49,719 bases of DNA from Saprospiraceae bacterium (GTDB taxonomy: Bacteria > Bacteroidota > Bacteroidia > Chitinophagales > Saprospiraceae): contig BQJU01000051.1 in NCBI GenBank assembly GCA_021604865.1, positions 1 through 49,719 of the forward strand, written 5' to 3'. The notes below the pieces were generated by a model. That model was not told where the DNA came from. It made no database searches and worked only from the letters and a program-made list of their open reading frames with translations. The stretch's first letter is position 1, and each line of letters opens with the position of its first letter. A program made the translations under genes and the position numbers. This document shows positions 34,883 through 42,773 of this stretch, one piece after another.

Positions 34883-35139
34883 CAAAAACACCTAAAACCC
34901 ATATTCATATCATGAAAAATCTTCTTTCTTTTAAAAAGAGGGAGAGAAAAAATAAACTCTCCCTCGATAAACACCTAAAACCCATATTATATCTTCAAGA
35001 TCTGTTGTTCTTTTTCTTAAAATAAGGAGGAGAGTATTATTCTCCTCCCTACAAAAAACACCTAAAACCCATATTCATATCATGAAAAAATCTTCTTCTA
35101 CGCTACATTCTTCCACCAATTTCGTGGCCAAAGAATCTT

Positions 35140-35303
35140 AGTGCATGTTTGGAGGTCACCCTTTGGGCCCAAAACGCCTCTTTTTTGCTGATACTTTGTT
35201 GCTTTTTTTGACCGTATCTTCCAGATATGCTCCGCAAAAAGCGCCTCGTTCCACCAAAAAATTGACACTTTTTGCCTCCAAAAGCGACCTCCAAACAAGC
35301 ACT
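35140..35303. repeat. Palindromic intergenic element, copy 5 (164 bp)
   Basis: Left end AGTGCATGTTTGGAGGTC (35140-35157) and right end GACCTCCAAACAAGCACT (35286-35303) pair at 17 of 18 positions. Most of the core is nearly identical to copy 8, except at the apex hairpin (TATCT-tcc-AGATA, 35215-35227) and for the absence of a module of about 33 bp present in copy 8. Confidence 0.92.
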
Positions 35304-35315
35304 TACTTTAAAAGT

Positions 35316-35429
35316 GTTGGCAGGAGCACGAATTATTTCTATTCGCCAAATCAAATTTTTGGGATCAGATTGTGTATCGTTGTTTTCTCAAGTTTTGCTC
35401 CTAATTCTTCCTATTGTTCTCCTGCCAAC
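35316..35429. repeat. Inverted repeat of 11 bp flanking about 92 bp
   Basis: GTTGGCAGGAG at 35316-35326 and its exact complement CTCCTGCCAAC at 35419-35429, with weaker matching beyond. Possibly the ends of another decayed small mobile element. Confidence 0.35.
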
Positions 35430-35758
35430 CAGACTTTCAATTAACTTTGGATTATCATTCCGCCTCGCTCCATTCATTCGCATATTCACAAGTTTAGACC
35501 CTACTTCTATTAAGCGGTCACTTTCATTTAGCAAAATTTCGCTATTTTTTTTAAAATCGAAGCCAATAGTTTTTTATATCGTTGATTATCAATTATTTGT
35601 GCCAAATGTTAATAAGTGTTAAAATAACACAAAGGACGTGTTAAGGAGCATAAAGAGAAGGGAATCACAAGTAATTCGGCGTGGTTAGGCCCTATTTTCT
35701 TGGCAATACGTATCTATTTTAGAAACGGCAATAAGGCAAGTGAACTTCAGAGCATATT

Positions 35759-36922
35759 TTAACGGCTGGTATCGAGTGGCAAGCGGATTTCTATTTCTTG
35801 GTCTTCTCTCATCAGGCCCAAACGCACGACATCACCAGGCTTGTATTTTTCGAGTTCAAGGATGAGGTCATTATTTGATTTGATCGGGACATCATTCATG
35901 CTAATAATGATATCTCCCAAACGCACTTGTCCATAGCGGTTGATCAAGGTAGGCTGGATTCCAGCTTTTTCAGCGCTACTACCGGGGATAACCTCGTACA
36001 CCAGGGCCCCTTCAATGTCGCGTAAAGGACGGGTTAGTTCTACACCTAGAGAAGGCCTTTTGATCTTGCCATAAGCAATTAACTCTGGCACGACCCAGCG
36101 GACGACATCTACAGGAATGGAAAAGCCGATTCCTGCAGAAGCACCAGAAGGGCTATATATAGCTGTATTGACTCCAATCAGCCGTCCGGAAGAATCGAGC
36201 AGTGGGCCTCCGGAGTTACCGGGATTAATGGCAGCATCAGTTTGGATTACATCCCGGATGGGGATACCTCCCACTGATTCAATTTCGCGCCCCAGTGCGC
36301 TTACAATACCGGTGGTCAGGGTTTGGTCCAAACCAAATGGATTACCAATGGCAAAAACTGCTTGCCCAACAAGCAGGTTCTCTGACGTTCCTACTGGAAT
36401 TGGTGCCAGTTTTTCCCGGGGCGCATCAATTTTAAGGATTGCCAGGTCTTTTTCTGGTGCTGCACCAATCAGTTCAGCCGACCAGGAAGTTTGATCTGCC
36501 AGTGTCACCTGTAGCCGGTTGGCTCCCTTCACCACATGAAAATTGGTGACAATATGCCCTTTTCGATCCCAAACAAATCCGGAACCAGAACCGCGTGGGA
36601 TTTCCATCATATTTCGGGTAAAATAATCCCGGCGCACATTAGAAGTGGTAATAAAACAGACAGAAGGTGAGGCCCCTTCAAACAAATTGATCGTAGCCTG
36701 CTCATCAGGCGTCAGGCGAAATGTTTTATCGGCTTCCGGCCGGTCTATGCCAATGTCTTGGGCTTTTTCGGATATCGATTGGGGCTGAGCGGTTGGCTCG
36801 GCCAACGATTCCTGATCGGTAGCTTTAGCTTTATTGGTCCAGGCAACGCCGGCAAAAAAACCAAGGGCCATTAGGATCAACAAGCCCAAGACACGGAAGA
36901 TATTTTTAAAATCAGAGGACAT
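35759..36922 (-). CDS. HtrA/DegP-family serine protease with one PDZ domain
   Basis: A 387-residue periplasmic protease anchored by an N-terminal helix (LGLLILMALGFFAGVAW). The trypsin-like domain spans about 75-275 with the full triad: His129 in TNFHVVKG, Asp159 in EKDLAILKID and Ser237 in NPGNSGGPLLD. One PDZ domain covers about 285-385 (PSLGVELTRPL, VRLGDIIISMNDVPI), making it DegS/HtrA-like rather than DegP-like, which has two. It probably degrades or senses misfolded envelope proteins. It follows the upstream secreted-protein gene with only 3 nt between them, so they form a two-gene operon. Confidence 0.95.
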   Translation of the reverse strand: MSSDFKNIFRVLGLLILMALGFFAGVAWTNKAKATDQESLAEPTAQPQSISEKAQDIGIDRPEADKTFRLTPDEQATINLFEGASPSVCFITTSNVRRDYFTRNMMEIPRGSGSGFVWDRKGHIVTNFHVVKGANRLQVTLADQTSWSAELIGAAPEKDLAILKIDAPREKLAPIPVGTSENLLVGQAVFAIGNPFGLDQTLTTGIVSALGREIESVGGIPIRDVIQTDAAINPGNSGGPLLDSSGRLIGVNTAIYSPSGASAGIGFSIPVDVVRWVVPELIAYGKIKRPSLGVELTRPLRDIEGALVYEVIPGSSAEKAGIQPTLINRYGQVRLGDIIISMNDVPIKSNNDLILELEKYKPGDVVRLGLMREDQEIEIRLPLDTSR

Positions 36923-36925
36923 GAT

Positions 36926-38203
36926 CTATGTTTTACGCTTTTTCTTTTTTGCTGCAGGAAACAATACATTATTGAGAATCAGCCGGTAGCCAGGAGAATT
37001 TGGATGCAAATTCAAATCCGTCTCCGGGTCATGCACAAAATGTTTATAATCCTCCGGATCATGGCCGCCGTAGAACGTCCAAAAACCTTGTCCGAAGGTA
37101 CCATGTATATAACGCGATTCCTGGGCAGGTTTGTTCTCTCCAAGGATCAAAACATCAGATTTTATGTATTGCTTTCTAAAAGCAGTCGTCTGTCCCATAA
37201 ATCCTTTCACCGTCTTGGTTTGGCATTGTGTCAACATAGTCGGTACCGGATCCCATTTAGCAGAAAAATCAAAAAGCGTAAAATAATCCTGAGTTGGTGT
37301 CACTTGTCGACCAAAATAATTGTCTATAGTTGAATATTCGTATTCCAGCGGATTTTTGATCAATTCGAAATCTTTAAAAGCAAAAGTCTTGCTAAAATCC
37401 AGCTTGGATTGGGCATTGGGATCGGCGGGGTCACCATCGTACATTTGAGCACATATATCGATACCTTCAGCTGCCAACGCAATATCATAAGTATCTGTAG
37501 CCGAACACATGGCAAACATAAAACCACCGCCACCGACGTATTCCTTTATTTTTTTAACTACAGCTAGCTTCAACTGCGATACCTTATTAAATCCCAGCGT
37601 CTGAGCCAGGGCTTCCATACGTTTTTGGTTTTCCCGATACCAGGGTTGATTTTGATAAGATCGATAAAACCGCCCATATTGGCCAGTAAAGTCTTCGTGG
37701 TGCAAGTGCAACCAATCGTATTTGGGAAGTATATCGCTGAGCACCTCTGTATCATAGACTGTCTCGTATGGGATTTCGGCATAAGTCAGTACCAGCGTCA
37801 CCGCATCATCCCAGGGCTGAATTTGCTCCCCTTTCTGATTGATTTGCGGGGTATAAACGGCAATCTTGGGTGCTACTTCTAACTTGAGGGCATCCATATT
37901 CACTTCCGGATCACTGATGTCCGACAAGATTTTATTAAACTGTGCATCAGGAATCACTTCATAACTCACATCCCGGGTTAGGCATTCTCTTTCAAAAATG
38001 CGATTTTGCTTGAATGCAAAACTTCCACCTCTGTAGTTGAGTAACCACCAGGCTTCAGCACCATTATTCAATACCCAATATGTAATACCATAAGCTTTGA
38101 GGTGGTCTTTCTGGGCCTCATCCATAGGCAATAAAATATAGGCTGCACGCAGCTGAACCATGGATGCCAGTAGAAGCGCCGTCAAAATCAAAAATTTCTT
38201 CAT
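36926..38203 (-). CDS. Secreted Bacteroidota protein often labelled asparagine synthetase B
   Basis: A 425-residue protein with a signal peptide (MKKFLILTALLLASMVQLRAA) and a highly conserved body: LLPMDEAQKDHLKAYGITYWVLNNG, PWDDAVTLVLTYAEIPYETVYD, YDWLHLHHEDFTGQYG, GGGGFMFAMCSATDTYDIALAAEG, GFWTFYGGHDPEDYKHFV and a basic C-terminus. Members are widely annotated as asparagine synthetase B, but the mature protein has no N-terminal catalytic cysteine and no SGGxDS ATP-pyrophosphatase loop, so that activity is unsupported. HLHHEDFTG and GGHDPEDY suggest a ThuA/GATase1-like fold. It is the first gene of an operon with the HtrA protease, pointing to an envelope function. Confidence 0.88.
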   Translation of the reverse strand: MKKFLILTALLLASMVQLRAAYILLPMDEAQKDHLKAYGITYWVLNNGAEAWWLLNYRGGSFAFKQNRIFERECLTRDVSYEVIPDAQFNKILSDISDPEVNMDALKLEVAPKIAVYTPQINQKGEQIQPWDDAVTLVLTYAEIPYETVYDTEVLSDILPKYDWLHLHHEDFTGQYGRFYRSYQNQPWYRENQKRMEALAQTLGFNKVSQLKLAVVKKIKEYVGGGGFMFAMCSATDTYDIALAAEGIDICAQMYDGDPADPNAQSKLDFSKTFAFKDFELIKNPLEYEYSTIDNYFGRQVTPTQDYFTLFDFSAKWDPVPTMLTQCQTKTVKGFMGQTTAFRKQYIKSDVLILGENKPAQESRYIHGTFGQGFWTFYGGHDPEDYKHFVHDPETDLNLHPNSPGYRLILNNVLFPAAKKKKRKT

Positions 38204-38520
38204 CTTACTTCATTTATTATTTGCATTCTTTAAACCGCAAAGCAACAAATCCGCCAAAAGTTGCTTCTACACTTATAATACGAATGATTTTCTAAAAAGT
38301 TATTTCCCAATTGGTGAAACTGTACACAAATTTGAACGTTTTAGCATTCAGAGCAAGTTTCGAGGCCAAGATTTGGTTTCCAAATTTCCTCTAAAAGTAG
38401 ACAACTTGGCCCATAAAGCCCTTAGTTTAACAAATCCGTAACAGCCATACAACCTACTAAAGTAGAAAAAGAGGTATTATTGCGGATTGTATTTGAAAAT
38501 TCGGACGGTAATCATTTTTC
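38204..38520. other. 317-bp divergent intergenic region
   Basis: Contains the promoters of the divergent protease operon and the VWA-type gene, and a decayed palindromic element at 38350-38392. No gene seen. Confidence 0.5.
38350..38392. repeat. Decayed palindromic intergenic element
   Basis: Left end AGAGCAAGTTTCGAGGCC (38350-38367) matches copy 2 at 16 of 18 positions; the right end (38375-38392) matches at about 12 of 18. It looks like an old, eroded family member. Confidence 0.45.
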
Positions 38521-40620
38521 ATGGAAAATCTTAGCTTTCAATATCCTGCCTGGTATCTTCTATTTTGTATAGTTTTGGGACTAGGTTACGCCCTCGTATT
38601 GTACTTCCGGGATACGACCTTTCAAGAACAAGGTTCCCGGGTCAACTGGCCATTGGGCATCCTGCGTTTTTTGGCAGTCACCATCCTTAGTGCCTTGCTC
38701 CTGTCTCCATTACTTAAATCCGTCCAAAATCAGAAGAAAAAGCCGGTCATTGTATTTGCCCAGGATGAATCGGAATCTGTAGCTGCGGCGATGAATGAGG
38801 AGGAACGGGCTGCTTATCAACAAAAAATGGAGCAGCTAAAGGCTTCCTTTGATGATAAATATGAGATAAAGGCTTACGATTTTGGCAGTGAGGTACGGGA
38901 AGGGATCGGTTATACTTACCAGGATAAGGTGAGTAATATTTCCAAATTTCTTAATAATGTCTACGATTTATACAGCAACCAAAACCTGGGGGCTGTTATC
39001 CTGGCTACGGATGGCATTTATAATGAAGGCAGTAATCCACTATATTCAGGTTCAAAAATAACGGTTCCCGTTTACACCATTGCTTTGGGCGATACCACTC
39101 CGAAGCGGGATTTGATTCTTAAGCGGGTTTTTAACAACCGCATTGCTTATTTGGGGGATAAATTTACGATCCAGATAGATATTGCGGCCCAAAATTGCCC
39201 TGCCAGCGCCACTACATTGAGTGTCTATAAGGTAGAAGATGGACAAACCACCCGGTTGACCTCCGAAAATATTACCATCGACCGCAATGACTTTTTTACC
39301 ACCAAAGAAATTATCCTCGATGCGGATAAAAGTGGTGTACAGCGCTATCGACTCAGCCTCAGCCCTATTGCCAATGAGCAATCCACGATCAATAATACCA
39401 AAGATATCTTTGTTGATGTGCTGGATGCCCGACAGAAGATACTCATCCTGGCCAATGCTCCCCATCCCGATCTGACCGCCTTGCGCCAGAGTTTGTCTAC
39501 CAATAAAAATTACCAGGTCGAAGTGGCCAACATTAATGGCTTTCAAAAAACTGTACGTGACTATGATCTGGTCATTTTACACCAGTTACCCAGCCTGACC
39601 AATGATGCCAATTCGATCATCAGTACCATTAATGATCAGAAAATTCCGGCCTTTTTTATTGTAGGAGGCCAATCCAACATCCAGCGCCTCAACCAGGTTC
39701 AGGCATTGGTAAACATTCGTCCGGGCACATCGGGAACCAACGAAGTGCAGGCCCGGCTTGCGCCTGATTTCAACCTTTTTACCATTGGAGAAACCATCAG
39801 CAACGATATCTCTACTTTCCCTCCGTTGATTGCTCCTTTTGGGGAGTTTGATTTGGTTGGAGATGGCCAGGTCTTGCTCTATCAGCGAATTGGTAAAATA
39901 GATACCCGATACCCCTTGTTGCTCCTGGGTGACTCTAATGGTGCCAAACGCGGCGTACTTTGCGCTGAAGGTTTATGGAAATGGCGACTATTTGATTATC
40001 TACAACACGAAAACCACTTTATCTTTGACGAATTACTTGGAAAAGCGCTTCAATACGTAGGAGTTAAGGAAGACAAACGCCGCTTTCGCGTAAATGTGTC
40101 AAAAAATATTTTTGATGAAAATGAAGCCATCTATTTTGATGCTGAATTGTACAACAATAGCTACGAACTGATCAACGTACCCGATGTTAACCTGACTATT
40201 GCTGATAATACGGGTAAAGAGTTCAATTTCGTTTTCACCAAAACAGAGAATGCTTATGTACTCAATGCCGGCCTTCTTCCTGTTGGCAATTACACCTTCC
40301 GTTCTACCACCAGTTATAATGGAGAGCAATTTAATTATACTGGCCAGTTCAGCGTCCAACCCATACAGCTTGAAGTATATGAAACGACTGCCGACCACAG
40401 CATGCTCCGACTTCTAAGCGATAAATTTGGAGGAAAACTCGTCTATCCCAATCAGATGGAGCAAATCACCAGCCTGATTGAAGAAAAGGGCACCGTCAAA
40501 CCCATTAATTACACGACTACAAAAACGAAATCTGTCATCAACCTAAAATGGATTTTTTTCCTTTTGCTTGGACTGATAAGTGTAGAATGGTTTTTCAGAA
40601 GATATTGGGGTGGCTATTGA
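38521..40620 (+). CDS. VWA/GATase1-like membrane protein
   Basis: A 699-residue inner-membrane protein with two N-terminal helices (about 10-27 and 45-65), a large periplasmic body and a C-terminal helix (WIFFLLLGLISVEWFF). The N-terminal arrangement and VIFAQDESESV ... NLGAVILATDGIYNEG resemble BatA-type von Willebrand A proteins; the middle (RQKILILANAPHPDLTALRQSL, YDLVILHQLPSL) resembles a GATase1-like domain, and NIFDENEAIYFDAELYNNSYE starts an Ig-like domain. The canonical DxSxS MIDAS motif appears as DESES. The family is common in Bacteroidota and of unknown function, perhaps envelope stress or surface assembly. Monocistronic. Confidence 0.85.
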   Translation: MENLSFQYPAWYLLFCIVLGLGYALVLYFRDTTFQEQGSRVNWPLGILRFLAVTILSALLLSPLLKSVQNQKKKPVIVFAQDESESVAAAMNEEERAAYQQKMEQLKASFDDKYEIKAYDFGSEVREGIGYTYQDKVSNISKFLNNVYDLYSNQNLGAVILATDGIYNEGSNPLYSGSKITVPVYTIALGDTTPKRDLILKRVFNNRIAYLGDKFTIQIDIAAQNCPASATTLSVYKVEDGQTTRLTSENITIDRNDFFTTKEIILDADKSGVQRYRLSLSPIANEQSTINNTKDIFVDVLDARQKILILANAPHPDLTALRQSLSTNKNYQVEVANINGFQKTVRDYDLVILHQLPSLTNDANSIISTINDQKIPAFFIVGGQSNIQRLNQVQALVNIRPGTSGTNEVQARLAPDFNLFTIGETISNDISTFPPLIAPFGEFDLVGDGQVLLYQRIGKIDTRYPLLLLGDSNGAKRGVLCAEGLWKWRLFDYLQHENHFIFDELLGKALQYVGVKEDKRRFRVNVSKNIFDENEAIYFDAELYNNSYELINVPDVNLTIADNTGKEFNFVFTKTENAYVLNAGLLPVGNYTFRSTTSYNGEQFNYTGQFSVQPIQLEVYETTADHSMLRLLSDKFGGKLVYPNQMEQITSLIEEKGTVKPINYTTTKTKSVINLKWIFFLLLGLISVEWFFRRYWGGY

Positions 40621-40649
40621 TCTTAGAAGTCAGTGAAGAAGCACTTTTA

Positions 40650-40877
40650 GCTGAGACTTTCCCGACCTAGCGGTTTCCCTTCGGCGGGACAGGCTGTTAC
40701 TTTTCTTGTCCGTACCTTTGGGTATGAACTTCAAAAAAGCCTTGTAGCATCAAAAAATTGATGCTTTTCACCATCCATCGGCCGCCATGCGTCTACTCTG
40801 CCTTCGCGAAACTACGGCGAAGCAAGGCGCAGACGCCCGGGGAACGGCGATGCAAATCTGACCTCCAAACAAGCACT
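40650..40877. repeat. Palindromic intergenic element, copy 6 (left end eroded)
   Basis: The right end GACCTCCAAACAAGCACT (40860-40877) is intact. The core contains CATCGGCCGCCATGCGTC and, inverted relative to copy 1, CCGGGGAACGGCGATGCAAA. A clear left terminal repeat is missing, so the left boundary is approximate. Confidence 0.7.
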
Positions 40878-41307
40878 TATGTTTTTGTCATTTGACACCG
40901 CTCTATTGCTACTCTCCTACCTCTTGTAAAAAAATCTATTTATTTAGCCTCATGCAGCGTTTTGCTAATTAGAAGTGTTTTATCAATAGAACTATTTCTA
41001 GGCAGATTATTTTTTTTGAATATGATTTAGGGGTAAGCCTTTTTTTTGGTGTCTTTATTAATAGGGGTTGATTGTTAACGAATAATAAACCTCACTAAAA
41101 ATAGTTATTAAGAATAAGTTATAATAAGTGCCCAAGTATAAATAAGATGTTAAATTTTAGATTTGGGCCAACCCTTACTGGATTTTATCCGTCAATTATA
41201 ATAACTTGAGTATCAAACAAACACGCTACAAGAGATTTTCATTTACCTTACTGCATTACATACTGATCGAAAGCTAAATACTAAAAATACAGATAGAGAA
41301 AAAAATT

Positions 41308-41339
41308 GTGATTAATAAACCTATATGGATATTAATCAC
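41308..41339. promoter_or_regulatory. Perfect 10-bp dyad upstream of the beta-barrel gene
   Basis: GTGATTAATA (41308-41317) and TATTAATCAC (41330-41339) are exact complements around 12 nt, about 160 bp upstream of the start codon. It could be a regulator operator; the owner is unknown. Confidence 0.4.
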
Positions 41340-41498
41340 CTGATGTTGCTATATAAACTAACAAAGTAACAACGATAAAACGCGTGCTCTCTCGATGACT
41401 TTACTGCTCTTGCCTATAAGGTTAAGGGGTCGGTATAATTCATGGTGCGAGAGCGCAAAATTATATTGATTGTTTTAATCCTAAAATCTATATAAGGC

Positions 41499-42119
41499 AT
41501 GAAAAAGCTAACGTTGCTCTCTCTATTTATTGTGATGATTTTGACTATTCAACACGCTACCGCCCAGAATCGGAAAACGCTCTACAAAGGGTTCGAAGGT
41601 AGCATAGGGGTTGGCTTATTGCCCACCTTTGTGAAAGACCGTACCAAAACAGAAGTCCCTCCAATTTCGCTCACCCTGGGGTACCGGATTAATGAGAAAT
41701 TCAGCCTTGGTCTTTTTGCAGGCTTTACGCAGGCAGAGACCAACCCTGATCTCCTCAACGAAGGAAATGGCGTCCGTTGTCAAAATAAATTTTCTTCTGT
41801 GGGTTTGCGCCTGGCAGTGCATTCTATTGCATTCAAAAAATGGGATTTTTATGGCGGTATGACTTTGGGGTATACGCGATCAAAACTAGATGTTTTGGAA
41901 GGTGATGTAGAAAAGCTGAAGCAGCACAAACGTTATAAGCCCGTAACTACCAAGCCGTTGGTTTCTGCTTTTTTGGGAGGCAAGTATGAAATGAGTCCTA
42001 AACTTGGTGTTTTTGGTGAACTTGGTTATGGCATTTCACTTTTTACAGTGGGAATGACTTATAAATTTATCAAGGTCCCTAATAGAGGACTTAATCAAAA
42101 AATTGCTAGGAGGCAATAG
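41499..42119 (+). CDS. Outer-membrane beta-barrel protein
   Basis: A 206-residue protein with a signal peptide (LTLLSLFIVMILTIQHATAQ) and alternating amphipathic strands: GFEGSIGVGLLPTF, PISLTLGYRINEKFSLGLFAGFT, KFSSVGLRLAVHSI, WDFYGGMTLGYTRS, PLVSAFLGGKYEMSPKLGVFGELGYGISLFTVGMTYKF. This is the pattern of small OmpA/OprF-like porin-type barrels common in Bacteroidota. Ligand or role unknown. A basic tail (GLNQKIARRQ) follows the last strand. Preceded by a long, structured upstream region, so expression may be regulated; followed by a 16-bp hairpin. Confidence 0.85.
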   Translation: MKKLTLLSLFIVMILTIQHATAQNRKTLYKGFEGSIGVGLLPTFVKDRTKTEVPPISLTLGYRINEKFSLGLFAGFTQAETNPDLLNEGNGVRCQNKFSSVGLRLAVHSIAFKKWDFYGGMTLGYTRSKLDVLEGDVEKLKQHKRYKPVTTKPLVSAFLGGKYEMSPKLGVFGELGYGISLFTVGMTYKFIKVPNRGLNQKIARRQ

Positions 42120-42137
42120 CAGAGAAGAAGTGTTGGC

Positions 42138-42179
42138 GATTGATTGCAGACCAATCTTTGTGCTGGTCTGCAATCAATC
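42138..42179. terminator. Perfect 16-bp hairpin between convergent genes
   Basis: GATTGATTGCAGACCA (42138-42153) and TGGTCTGCAATCAATC (42164-42179) around a 10-nt loop. It lies between the beta-barrel gene and the convergent DUF3276 gene. It lacks a T run on either side, so termination strength is uncertain. Confidence 0.6.
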
Positions 42180-42245
42180 ACTATGACAAGGCAGTCTCAT
42201 GAATGATGGTTCATGGGACAATCAAATATGTAGTCTATCAATTAA

Positions 42246-42674
42246 TTACCAGGAAATATCATCTTCAGATTCTAGCTCTGATTTGCTATCGTCTTCAGGA
42301 TCTATGTCTGATTTGCTTTCATCAGCTGCAGCTTGGGTCCCATTTTGACTATTTTCCAACGCCAACTGCTCCTCGTATTCCAAATGTCTTCTGGTGTACT
42401 CATCATAGTCATATTCCGGCATCAATTCTGTTTTGACATGATCAACTGCTTCCTGTAAGCCGTCTATGAAACGATTAAAATCCTCCTTATACAGGAAAAT
42501 TTTGTGCCGCTCGTACCCATCGCCATTGAATTTTTTAGTGCTTTCCGTAAGTGTCAAATAGAAATCATCGCCTTTAGTCCTACGAACATCAAAGAAGTAA
42601 GTTCTTCTTTTACCCGCACGTACCTTCTTCGAATACACGCTCTCGAATCTCCTTTGGTTACTCTCGTTATCCAC
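42246..42674 (-). CDS. DUF3276 Pur-alpha-like nucleic-acid-binding protein
   Basis: A 142-residue cytosolic protein. Residues about 8-90 match DUF3276, the Bacteroidota PUR-alpha-type fold for single-stranded DNA/RNA: FESVYSKKVRAGKRRTYFFDVRRTKGDDFYLTLTES and RHKIFLYKEDFNRFIDGLQEAVDHVK. The last 45 residues are a highly acidic tail (DPEDDSKSELESEDD), reminiscent of nucleic-acid-mimicking tails. The start is GTG at 42674. It lies downstream of the ABC exporter gene on the same strand (99-bp gap), so cotranscription is possible. Confidence 0.92.
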   Translation of the reverse strand: MDNESNQRRFESVYSKKVRAGKRRTYFFDVRRTKGDDFYLTLTESTKKFNGDGYERHKIFLYKEDFNRFIDGLQEAVDHVKTELMPEYDYDEYTRRHLEYEEQLALENSQNGTQAAADESKSDIDPEDDSKSELESEDDISW

Positions 42675-42773
42675 GTCTTTTGTTGTTTAATTAGCGAAAA
42701 AAATAGCTATTCCTTACAAAAGTAAATATTTGTGCAAAAAATCAAAACTCACACAATATAAAAAAAGACAAGA

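Larger units (their letters stand above)
34727..35090. repeat. Four-unit hairpin array with invariant 17-nt box
   Basis: Each unit has a perfect hairpin of different sequence followed by the box ACACCTAAAACCCATAT. Hairpins: 34727-34748 (AAAGAGGG/CCCTCTTT), 34854-34882 (GGAGGAG/CTCCTCC), 34938-34965 (GAGGGAGAG/CTCTCCCTC), 35026-35048 (GGAGGAGA/TCTCCTCC). Boxes begin at 34756, 34888, 34971 and 35058. Units are about 83-91 bp apart once an inserted palindrome (copy 4) is removed. Units 2 and 4 continue with TCATATCATGAAAAA. Confidence 0.9.
34753..35758. other. 1-kb repeat-rich region without intact genes
   Basis: Between the truncated aminotransferase and the HtrA gene lie the hairpin array, palindromic element copies 4 and 5, and a separate 11-bp inverted repeat (35316-35326 with 35419-35429). 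Open frames here, up to 116 codons, run through repeats, match no family and are not called as genes. The stretch 35437-35758 is AT-rich and shows nothing recognisable. Confidence 0.7.
40621..41498. other. 878-bp intergenic region with repeat and regulatory dyads
   Basis: The first 260 bp hold palindromic element copy 6. The remaining AT-rich part leads to the beta-barrel gene and contains a perfect dyad at 41308-41339 and a partly complementary segment at about 41381-41457 (GCTCTC/GAGAGC and flanks) that could structure the mRNA leader. No gene was recognised. Confidence 0.55.

Noticed and set aside
34810..35025. Plus-strand frame encoding MKNLLSFKKRERK-type peptide
   Set aside because: It spans hairpins and boxes of the array. 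An ATG at 34912 could start a 37-codon peptide, but unit 3 and unit 4 do not keep the frame, so coding is not supported.
34727..35090. Hairpin array as a CRISPR array
   Set aside because: Repeats are separated by related, not unique, sequence; hairpins vary while the box is constant; no cas genes are present.
35098..35622. Several open frames of 66-116 codons on both strands
   Set aside because: They cross element copy 5 and the inverted repeat; peptide sequences are repeat-derived and match no family.
36926..38203. Asparagine synthetase function
   Set aside because: No N-terminal catalytic cysteine after processing, no ATP-pyrophosphatase motif, and a secretion signal is present.
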